A stretch of DNA of 64,000 nt, taken from positions 2,108,001-2,172,000 of the forward strand of contig RQOL01000658.1 in NCBI GenBank assembly GCA_013076295.1, written 5' to 3'. The notes under the pieces are model-generated. The model had not been told where the DNA came from. It saw only the letters and a list, made by a program, of their open reading frames with translations, and made no database searches. The stretch comes from Sanderia malayensis (lineage: Eukaryota > Cnidaria > Scyphozoa > Semaeostomeae > Pelagiidae). The translations under genes were made by a program, and so were the position numbers. The number at the start of each line of letters is the position of its first letter. The stretch's first letter is position 1. Below, piece by piece: positions 1 through 12,000 of this stretch.

Positions 1-3000
1 ATGACCATTTGCGAACAAAATCAATATTTGTAGCCAATGTGTAATATTTGTAGTCTGCACCTGGAAACTGACATTCTACATGTGAAAACTTGTTAAGAAA
101 CTACGAGAAGATGAATGGCAGAGCTGCAAAAGCATTCTATTATGGTTTATCATTTATAAGGCTCAAGCTGGTGAGCTCATGCACTTCTGAAAATGGTGTT
201 CGATCATTGATTGATGTTGATTAGATTGATCAGTGATTGATGTGGATTAGATTGATCATAGATTGATGTTGATTAGATTGATCATTGATTGATGTTGATT
301 AGATTGATCATTGATTGATGTTGATTAGATTGATCATAGATTGATGTTGATTAGATTGATCATAGATTGATGTGGATTAGATTGATCATAGATTGATGTG
401 GATTAGATTGATCATAGATTGATGTTGATTAGATTGATCATTGATTGATGTTGATTAGATTGATCATAGATTGATGTTGATTAGATTGATCATAGATTGA
501 TGTTGATTAGATTGATCATTGATTGATGTGGATTAGATTGATCATAGATTGATGTTGATTAGATTGATCATTGATTGATGTGGATTAGATTGATCATTGA
601 TTGATGTGGATTAGATTGATCATTGATTGATGTGGATTAGATTGATCATTGATTGATGTTGATTAAATTGATCATTGATTGATGTGGATTAGATTGATCA
701 TTGATTGATGTGGATTAGATTGATCATAGATTGATGTTGATTAGATTGATCATTGATTGATGTTGATTAAATTGATCATTGATTGATGTGGATTAGATTG
801 ATCATTGATTGATGTCAATTGGATTGATTATTGATTGATATCGATTATTTTCAGTTTCTGGCGAGAAATCGAGCATTAAGCAGCACTCTGCCATTGCCTG
901 CATTGGAGGGCTTTGTCAACATGACTGAAATGCGTCTTAAAGTATTACAAGCTCACAGTACGTCCATGAAAGAAAAGGCTGATATTATGAAACAAGAACC
1001 ATCACTGAAGGACGACGAAGTGCTCAAACCCACCTCAAAATGCTTTTCATCCGTTCAAGTATCAACGAACAAGAATGATATTGCAAAGTAAGTCAGTGAG
1101 GCATTTTTCTATTTGTTTGTATTTGCTAGAAAGGTTTCCAATTTGTGTGGACAGAGTCTTGTCTTTTTGAATGCTTACTCTATGAGGATGGGGTTGTTTG
1201 TGAGCTTTTTCAGTTTAGTAGGCATGGAAATGGCTATAACATTCTGTTTTTTCACCTACAGCCTATAATGCCTTTTTCATTACTCTGTGAATTGCATTTA
1301 AGGTTAACAGATGGCCATACAACATCTTATTGGCAGTCTGATGGACCAGCACGAAGTCACTGGATCAGGTTAGTGTTCCTCCAACTAGTTTCTCAGCCCC
1401 TATTTTCTATCTTCCTGCGCTGCGTATTTTACTCTGTTTACTGGCACGACTCTCGTACGTCGCTTAATCTTTCAGGCTGAAAATTTCCCCTGACGTGGTA
1501 ATAAGGCAGCTGTCAATCAACGTGGCATCAGTCGATGAAAGTTACATGCCGCATCATATTGCAATTTTGGCTGGGAGAGACAAGCACCATTTAACCGAAA
1601 TAAGCGAAGTGAAGATTCCATCGTAAGATTTCCAGCCTTTTTTACTGCCATTGAGTATTGCTTTGCTCTTTAGCACGATGAACTAAAGAGCTAATAAAGA
1701 GCGATTCTTTTTCAGACATTTTACTGGTTATTATGTGTTACTCGAGAATATGAAATCTGCATATCCAGGTATTCTGGCTAATATTCAACACTATGCCATT
1801 TAAATTGATTGATTGATTGGCAAATACGCTTACTATCCTTGTGAGGTATTGGTTTATGCACTAAGCCCAAGGGGTCACTGAATAGCCCAAGATTAATCTA
1901 AGCCATGCGAACCTTGTTATGTTTCTCAATGTAACCACATTTCGTGAATACTTTTTGTTTGGAATTACAAGGAGGTCTCTCTAACACCTTGGTTATAGAA
2001 AATTTCAAACTTCTTTCAACCTTCCGTTATCCGTCTATATTTCTGGCCCTTTTTACCAACATTAGTTTAAAAAGAAGCGATTTTAGATTAATTCGTTTGA
2101 TTCTATTTTCTAGTGATACAGTTGAATTTGAAGCGCTGTCATAGCGACGGCTGTGATACGAGAGTGAGACAGATCAAAGCAGTTGGTTACAGGTAATTGA
2201 CACCGACAAAGGTTTGGCTCGAAGACTCGAACACGCATCATCTATATGCGTGCTAGGTGGCAGATATGTTGTATGCTATTTTCTTTTGTTTTAAATGCTA
2301 CACTATAAATACTTCATGTGTGTTCTTCCAGGGTTGTCAAATCAAGAGGAGTAACTGTAATTGATGCGACAGCAATGTGGTACCTTTCTGTTTTGGCATC
2401 AACCGCACAAGCAGCATTGCCAATTGCGCCTGGGTTACGAGACTCAATTATTGAACATACAAGGTTTGTATGCTTCAAGAATTTTCATTCAATATGTCTC
2501 CAATTGCCGAGGTTACGGCATATTACCTTTTGTTCAAAAGTTCTAAGTTTGCAGTTTGCTGAAAAGGTTGAACATTTCTGTGCGAAGTCCAATCTGCCAT
2601 ATATATATTTATATGTTCATAGAACCTAAAGTTCTGAGTATTTATAAGTAGATCCTTGTAGACCTTTTCAAAGCTATTCCGCACATCTTGAAAATCTAAC
2701 TAAATCTCGAAGCTTTTTCTCCATATCACAGAATGGCTCTCGTGCACATCGAGCCTCTTGCATTGTCGTCATTATCAGCTGACAAGCCTGGATTTCTCAG
2801 TAACAACGTCATGGAACAGATGGAGAAATTCCTGCACAACATGGTGTGGTAAGTAGCAATTTTCTACACGCATCCTTTGTTGCAGCCTGCACTTTAGATG
2901 ATCGTAGAACTTTGCTGTGGCAGCAAGGTGATTGTATCACGTTGTTTTTTCGTTTCAGTGCCACTGGCGAGCAGTCTCCAAATGATCTTTGCATACTACT

Positions 3001-6000
3001 GGAGTTTGCCCTGGCAAGAGGAAGTTTAGGAAGCATCATAAATGTCCTGAAAATTCTATACGGTAAGTTCATTGAATGTCATCATGAGAATTCTTATCGT
3101 AGTTGAGTTCTGATGCCGTTTTGCTCTGAATGGGGTAAGCTACAACTTGTTCGATGCATTGTTTGCCTTTTTAACAGGTTGCCTGGACGAGTATTATAAT
3201 GCAGCTGTACTTTTGAAAAGCTTGAACAATGTGAAAGAAAGTGTTGCCAAGAAGCATGGTAAGGACTGATCGCAATCATTAATCATTCAATCTAAATCGC
3301 TAATCACGCATTTTCAATCACCAATCAAGTATTCCAATCAACAATCATGCATCTTAATCATTAATCAATCAGGATCAGTCACGATTCTTGTAATCGCAAT
3401 CACTGATCAAGTAATCACTAATCGTGTAAACTTTCTCGGCTTGAAAAGTAAACACGATTAAAGCTCCAATTTAGATTAATCTTCTTTGCAATGTTGAAGA
3501 AATTATGCAATTTTAGCTGGAAGGTGGTTTGATGTACCCTTAAACCGTTACACAACTTGTACTTTACTGTTGACATTTCCAAATGCGTGCTCTTTTCTCT
3601 GTTATAATTATTTGTTGCTTTTCAAAGGTGGTCTGCTTCAAGTTTCAATAAACAAGCTGGATAGCAAGCCACAAGAGGAAGACCAAGCAGGTGAATTCAT
3701 GTGACGACTACTCTTTAGAATGTCTTTTACTTTACTTTGAAATATTCAACGATGAGAGCGTGAATTATTTCAGTCTCTTGTTCGTAGCTTTTCTCTGGCA
3801 CGCAATGTGACATAATATTACTACAATTTTACTTTAATGCAGGTGGTAATGGAAGAAGGATAGTTAACACAGTATTTACATTGAAATCGAAAAACGTCAT
3901 CAACCTTACAAGAGCTGTGGTCAAGGTATGATTATTTTGATTCCAGAGTGAGATTCTTGTAACACTCTCGATGATAATATATCTGCTGATTGAATTATTT
4001 TGTTTTTAGGTTCCAAAAGGATCAGAGGAGAAAGGGTTGATTTTTGTTCTCAATTCTATCGATGAGTAAGCACAATGTTTATCATTGTTTACAATAAAAA
4101 ATTTATATTATCCTTAATGAACGCGGAGAATTAAGTGGTAATCAAAAATCAAGTTTCGAGTTCTGTCTGTATTTAATTTTGTAGTTTAATGCACTGTGGT
4201 TTGCTGTTTGATGACTGGTTTTCATGACTATCTTGTGTCTTAGTAAGCTCTGTTTGTATTTATTCCGCAGAAAAGACAAAATGCAAGTCGACGAGGATGA
4301 CAAGGAAAAGGAATGCCTTCAAATACTCGACAAATACAATAGCTGGACGGGAAGCGAATACAAAGACCTCCTCAACAAGTTTGTTTTAATTTCAATTTAT
4401 TAATTAGAGAAGTTCAGACCATTAAAATGTTGCAATAAACACTCGCAGAAAAGAACCAGTATGCTAAGAGCCTTCAAGTCTAATGTTTCTTCTCAAAACA
4501 ATAAATAAACAATAATCTAATGTATGTGAACAATTGCTTGTGTGTGAAGTTCAAAGGTTTTTATATGCGGGTGTATACTGCAGTGTCTGTAAATCGAGAT
4601 ACAGTGGTCTATGAATGGAGATATGGTAATTGGTTTCTATAAGCAGACCGTTTATTACATTCTAGGGTTAAAGATGGGCATGAACCGATAGAAGAAGACC
4701 CTGTGGCATATTTTGGAGTTGACAAAGAGTGGTACGTTCATTAATCAAGCAATCATTAATCAAGCAATCATTAATCACGCAACCTCAATCACTGATCAAG
4801 CATTTATTGATTGCCTGAGAAGTAAACAAGGCTGCAATATCAACCTGAAATGTTTGCTACAATGCTGCTATCAATGCAGTTTTGAAGCAAGCCAATTCTG
4901 GCATTGCTTAGCTTGAATTATTGCATTTGAGCATGAAATCTAAACGAGGTTGATCTATACTATAGCCACCCTTTCAATCAATGCTATGCTATTGTTGCTT
5001 TAGGGATGACGCCGAGGTTCAAATTGACAGAGTCAAAACTGGTCGAGTATGTTTATAGTTTTAATGCTTTCAGTTTTACGGTGTTTTCATTGTAATTTGT
5101 TGATCTTTGCATTACTTTCTGCATGCTCCTTTAGTCCCCGTGAAATTGGTAAAGCTTCTCTTTTCTGCCACTGAGTTGTGTAACTGTAATTTGGTTGCTC
5201 TGATGTTGCTTTATTTTAGTACGTGGTTGTGAAGTTTCTGAACGTCAAGCAAGAAACTGCAGATAACTTGGATATTTCCAATGTTAAACTGTATGGATAT
5301 GAGCTTGACGAACAAAGTCTTGAAAACAATAAACTTGTGGTGGGTAATAATTAATCACAACCTTCAGCAATGACCTTAATATTTTGCCTAGCCTGAGTGA
5401 TGCTTTTAATGCTTGATACTTTGTAAATTCGATTGATTATTACAGTGTCATATAATATGCTTGCTTTTGTTCTATGCTTACCTACAATCTTTCGACATGT
5501 TACATTGTAGGATAAATACATCAGTTTGCCTGAAGATAATGACGAAGCTGTTCCAGGAATAACTCTCTTTTTGAGCATCTTAAACTTCTTAGAAGTGATG
5601 GCAAAGGATTGGGTATGCTTGTAGGACATTTTATTTTTTATGTTATTGTAGTTTACCACCCGAGCTCTTATCTTGAATTTATGTACTGAGTTTGATATTT
5701 CAAATATCTCCCTTTACATAGCTAAGATTGAAGACATCAGGTCGCAGTAAAGACATTGCTTTAATTGAAAAAGTAAGCACCATGGAATGCGTTTATTCAC
5801 TAGGGATAGTCACCTGAAGACTTCTTTGTAAATTATGCGTCTTCTATTCTATAACCGCCCAGCTTTGAATTTTCATCATTCCAATTTATTCCATTGCTGT
5901 GGATATGTGAATTATTTAGAAACTTACTTTCTTATGCGGTGTTTTTCTTCTGTTCCAGCAAAGATCTCTGGATCTTCATGATTTATCCATGTCTCAGCTT

Positions 6001-9000
6001 TGGGACCTTTACAAACAAGTTTCCAGCGGGTATTTTTGCATTAATATATTTACTTCAAACTGTAATAACATCAGTAATTCAATTTATATAAAACTACACT
6101 GATTTGCACCCAGATTATACCAGTTTATCTCATTATATGTAGTTTTTCAAAGATGAGTTCTTTTATTAAGGCGAGCTTTCGTGGTTGCAAGCTGGATTCA
6201 TAATGATTTGTTTTTTTTCAGGGGCTGCAACAGTGAAGAATTATCTCTGGCCTCTTCTATTGTTCTCAGTTTATTCCATCTTACCCTTTCCAATCCAAAA
6301 CTCACATCTCAGAAAGGAAAACAGTTGCAGAATTCATCAGCTGCGAATAAAACTGACGTAAGCCCCAAATATCATTCAACCACATTGCATGCCACTATTG
6401 TATATTCAATGTTTAGTACCTCACAAGACTGTGTGGCATCCTTGTTTGTGTGTGGCATAGTGGCTGAGGCATTGGCCTCAGGTTTAGGGTTAGGGTTACG
6501 GCATGCGGAGGAGAAAGGTGGTCAGAATGCGCAGTGGCGTAGTTATTGGTACTGCGCAGGAGCGTATGTGGCGTAATTGTGTCCATAGTGGCTGAGGCAT
6601 CGGCCTTAGGGTTAGGCTTAGGGTTAGGGTTACGGCATGCGGAGGAGAAAGGTGGTCAGAATCCGCAGTGGCGTAGTTGTTGGTACTGCGCAGGAGCGTA
6701 TATGACGTAATTGTGTCCATAGTGGCTGAAAATTGGCCTAAGGGTTAGGGTTAGGGTTAGGGTTACGGCATGCGGAGGAGAAAGGTGGTCAGAATGCGCA
6801 GTGGCGTAGTTGTTGGTACTGCGCAGGAGCGTATATGACGTAATTGTGTCCATAGTGGCTGAAAATTGGCCTTAGGGTTAGGGTTAGGGTTACGGCATGC
6901 GGAGGAGAAAGGTGGTCAGAATGCGCAGTGGCGTAGTTGTTGGTACTGCGCAGGAGCGTATATGACGTAATTGTGTCCATAGTGGCTGAGGCATTGGCCT
7001 TAGGGTTAGGGTTAGGGTTAGGGTTAGGGTTACGCCATGCGGAGGAGAAAGGTGGTCAGAATGCGCAGTGGCGTAGTTGTTGGTACTGCGCAGGAGCGTA
7101 TGTGACGTAATTGTGTCCATAGTGGCTGAACATTGGCCTTAGGGTTAGGCTTAGGGTTAGGGTTAGGGTTACGCCATGCGGAGGAGAAAGGTGGTCAGAA
7201 TGCGCAGTGGCGTAGTTGTTGGTACTGCGCAGGAGCGTATATGACGTAATTGTGTCCATAGTGGCTGAGGCATTGGCCTTAGGGTTAGGGTTAGGGTTCG
7301 GGTTCGGGTTAGGGTTACGCCATGCGGAGGAGAAAGGTGGTCAGAATGCGCAGTGGCGTAGTTGTTGGTACTGCGCAGGAGCGTATATGACGTAATTGTG
7401 TCCATAGTGGCTGAGGCATTGGCCTTAGGGTTAGGCTTAGGGTTAGGGTTAGACGGCATGCGGAGGAGAAAGGTTGTCAGAATGCGCAGTGGCGTGGTTG
7501 TTGGTACTGCGCAGGAGCGTATGTGACGTAATTTTGTCTATAGTGGCTGAGCATTGGCTTAGGTTAGGCTTAGGCTTAGGTTGGTTAGGGTTACGCATGC
7601 GGAGGAGAAAGGTGTCAGAATGCGCAGTAGCGTATGGTATGCTCAGGGTATTACGTAATTTGTCCAGTGAGATGGCTTTAGGGTTAGGCTCAGGTAAGGT
7701 TAGGCTATGGTTAGGGTTAGGGTTACGGCATGCGGAGGAGGTGTCAGACTAGCGTAGTTATTGCTACTGCGCAGGGGCGTATATGACGTAATTGTGTCCA
7801 TAGTGGCTGAGTGCCTTAGGGTTAGGGCAATGATATAAAGCGGCGAAGGCGCTAGATGCTTGACTCGCGTCGAATCAGTGAAGCCAGGAAAAGTTTGGCG
7901 GCCATTTTAAAGAGTGGCAAAAAGCTGATGTTGATGAGGAAGTCAATACAGAAACACTTCAGTTTAATGCTCGTTTTGCGGAAAATAATGGTGGAATAAG
8001 TCGATATATACGTTATTTTGCAGAGCATACAATATGATGATACTATTTAAATTGCTAGAATGGCAAAAAACGTTCTATATATCAGAATTTTGTGTATTTG
8101 TTGCGGAACGATGGACCAGGCCTAAATTAAGTGCATTACAAAAAACGTTGTAAACATTAACACTCTTGGATGTGCTGTATATTATGTATGCTCTAATTAA
8201 AGGTAAGTGACATGGTTTTGACATCCCAGAAGCTTACCAAAGTATTAGCTGATGTTACCCGGGACTTTACTGAAGTATTTCAGAACTTTACCAAAATATT
8301 TTGGTAAAGGTCCCCACAACGAGGGAAATCAATTATCTTCAGCAGCCTAAGTGACTTTAAACATCTAACGGAATATCAGACCGCTACAATTCTGGGAATT
8401 GATTCACTTGTAAAAGGGACCTATGGGAAATATGCCAATAATATGCCACTGCGTTTTCTTTCTAGTTTTGAATTGGAGTATAGTGTTGTATTAGCTGATA
8501 TTTCAGCAAGCTTTTGGGATGTCAAAACCACGACACTTACCTTTAATTAGAGCTTACATATTATATCCAGTAAATATAAGATTTTTAATTCAACAAATGT
8601 TTTTGTCGTTCGATTTATTTAGGCCTCTTCTACCCATCGTTCAGCAAAAAATAAACAAAATACCGATATTTGAAACGTTTTTTGTCATTATCGATATTTG
8701 CTAGTGCCCGCATATCATATGCTTCGCAACAGTATGCATATGTTAACCTTGTTTACCATTATTGTCCTCCAAAGCGAACATTAACTTTGGACTCATTGAT
8801 TTACAAAAGTTATTTGGCCCCCCTCTTAAAAATGGCCCCCAAATGACAGCACTGTTGTCTGTCTGCACGAATCGTGCGGAGCCGGGTATCTAGCGCCCCG
8901 GCGCTTTATATCATTGGCTAAGGGTTAGGGTTAGGGCTAGGCTAGAGTGCCCTAAAGGCGGGCGTGTATGCGCAATGCCATGTATAGGCTACTACGCAGG

Positions 9001-12000
9001 TATATGCATGACGTCATACTCCATGACGTAATCTTTCTGCAATAATAGAATTCAGCAAATCAATTTTACATGAAGAGTTGTGTGCTCAGTTTCAAGATCA
9101 AAGATAAAATTCAAATCTTTGATGTGACTTCACGACTTTTCTCCACGACAAGAAGGCAACTCCTGTGTTCTTATCGAAACAAAAATTACGTTGTTGGGGC
9201 TTCTCGATTCTGACCAAGAATAAAAGTAACCAGGAGATAAGCCAACCAAATATCGTTTTCCCAATTATATTCTGTTGCGCAGCTGCTTCACTTCGTTCCG
9301 CTACGCAGCAGCAATTATGCTTCGATCACGCAGTCCGTTGATAATCTATGCTGCAAGATGGCGCCTTTGGATATTGATTTCTGCCAATAACCACGACATT
9401 TTTTTGTCGTTTTCTTTCAGAACCAGCAATTGTCAGCAGAAATATTTCAATATCTTTGTGATTTGGTTGACGAAGGCAGCAGACCTCCTTGTGTTCAACG
9501 AATTGCCCAGAATATCATCTTGGATGGTAAGTATAATTATATCCACTTCATTTTGCTTCATCCCCGGTAAATTACCTAGAATCAATTCACAGGCAATGTT
9601 AACTTGATTAGTATCCGGGGGCGTGTTAAGCTTTATTAAGCAACTTAACTATATCATGTCTCTGATAATACAAACATGTTGGCATTTCTCCGTTCTTATA
9701 GGTGCGGAGGTATTCTTTCCCGATGCCCAAGCAAGACGAAAGCATTTGCTATCATTGGTTGACCAGGTTATGGTGGAGAAAAAAGCCATGTCTGTGCGAT
9801 ACACCTTTGAATCGCTCTGTCGTTTCTTCAGCAACAGAGATGCGACTGGTTTGCTCGGCCTACCTGACTCGCTTCCATGTGTACGTACTTGAATCGTTTC
9901 GGCATTTCATTTGCCTGTTACGCTATTGTTGCTATTATATTGCTTGTACTGGTTCTTACGGCTTCGTCGTTGTTCTTACAGGCGGAATTCAGCAGAGAAT
10001 CGGTGATACATGTGATGCAGACATTGGTATCTGTTGCATATCAAGAGGCAAGGAATAATGATTTAATTTTGTGACATCTTTATTTGTTAACGTCGTTCTT
10101 GAAATTAACCACAAGAAACAGCGAACTTTTTCTATCCTCAACAAATCTATTTATTTATTTACGTGTGTCCTTGGAGCTTGAGTTAGCGCGAGAGCCGGAG
10201 CTAAAGCTAGAGCTAGAGCTAGAGATAGAGTTAGAACTTGAGATAAAGCTAGAGGTAGAGTTAGAACTTGAAATAGAGTTAGAGGTAGAGCTAGAACTTG
10301 AGATAGAGCTAGAGGTAGAACTAGAGCTAGAGTTGGAGCGAGAGCTGGAACTTGAGATAGAGCTAGAGTTAGAACTAGAGCTAAAATTAGAGCGAGAGCT
10401 AGAGCTTGAGATAGAGCTAGAGATGGAGTCCTCCATTGTAGTTACGTTGTCTTTAATTGTTGATATGGTTATTTATTTTGATTTCATTCTTTATTGAATA
10501 TTGATGTTGTTGTAGTGCGTTGCACAGATCGAGAAAGGTGAGCATGCAGACAAACCATCTAATCTGGTGCAGTTACTTTCAACCATGCAGAAGAGCCTTT
10601 TAAACTGGTGCCACACGCACTGTTCCAGCAACAACCAAGAGTCAAAAGCCACTGCTAACTACATCATTGAAGAATGTGAGTATTGGATCTCGCTAAACGT
10701 TGGGCCTTCTATGGTCATAGTTTTCAGTTTTGATTCGCGTCTTTGCATGTTGCTTCTTGTGAGAAATCGGTGTTTTGTCTAGATGTTACCATGGTGTCAA
10801 ACAAAACAGAGAATGCCCTCAAGCTTTTGAATCAGAGAGATCAAAGTGTAAGTGGATTTGATGTAATGCTACATTAAAGTACAAGCTGTTGTCGTTGTTG
10901 TACATATATTATTCATTAAAGAAAAGTTATTGTGCCTGACTGACGAACAGAGCCATGTGCCAGCTCAATTAGCGAGCAAATTCAATGGAGACAAAAGTTC
11001 TTGGACACTTGCGCGCGACTTTCGCTCCATTTGCTTTGACTATATTAAATGTAGACTGAAATAATAAATAAATTATTCTTGTTTTTGTTTTGTCAGGTTG
11101 CTCTTATTGATCGATTGGAATGTTCCTTCATGTCAGTGACCATAAGACAATTGGTATATTGTTTGAGATTCCAAGTTATAGCTATCTGCCATCGTATCTA
11201 ATAGTGCCAAGTACCATTAGCCATTGATATTTAATAGCTGTAGGTTCACATTATGCATTATATGATCTTCAATGTTTCTAGGTTCTCTTCCTGAATATTT
11301 TCGCTAGCTGCGACGTGCCAAGCATCAGGCTGATGAAAAGCTTGCACAAGATCAACATACAGTTGGAGGTAATGTCGCACACTCTGCCAGAGCTATTCAA
11401 CCAAGCCAACTCAAAGGACTGGAAAGAGAAACAGAAAAATGTCGTCCTCAGATCATGGGACGTCGAGTCAAAGCATAAATATGAGAACAACATGAATACA
11501 GTACAGGTAATTGTGAAATGATACCAAACTCGATTCTAAAATAATACCAAACTCTATGTTTAGGGCTCCTATCCGTGTTAACTGCTGGCTTGATCTTTTT
11601 ATGTTATGGGGGAAGGGGGACTCAAGTGTTGTTTGAAATTATTCTGCTGTGTTTATTACAGGTGTTCAGCTGTCCTGGCTGCTCAGAGTTCAAAGTAGAG
11701 TTCGACCCGAGGTGTGAAACTGAAAAAAGGTAGATTTATTTTGCATTGCTATTCAATGAAATACAATTCATACCATTATACGATACGTCCTTCTCAAGCT
11801 GTACTCCCTCCCACCCTGTTCAGACAGCTACATTCTCGAATGAAACAAGCATTCATTGTCTTGGCATTGTTTGTTTTACAGATACGATTATCTGGAGTTC
11901 ACCGACTCAAAGGATCGCAAACGAAGATTTGATCAAAAGGTTGGCACAACAGAGTGGCCTTTGGTAAGTCTGTCAACTTTGCATCCAGCCCATTGTTCAA

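Noticed and set aside
1669..1695. Short hairpin GCTCTTTAG...CTAAAGAGC
   Set aside because: Only a 9-bp stem in an intron; expected by chance at this scale.
6496..7459. Series of similar minus-strand ORFs (MDTITSYTLLRSTNNYATAH...)
   Set aside because: Each is one unit of the 133-bp tandem repeat; the ORFs overlap unit boundaries and include TTAGGG-derived LTLTL runs.
10084..10497. 137-aa Glu/Leu-rich ORF and its Ser-rich minus-strand mirror
   Set aside because: Both are products of the hexamer array inside a ZZEF1 intron; no start context, no family resemblance.
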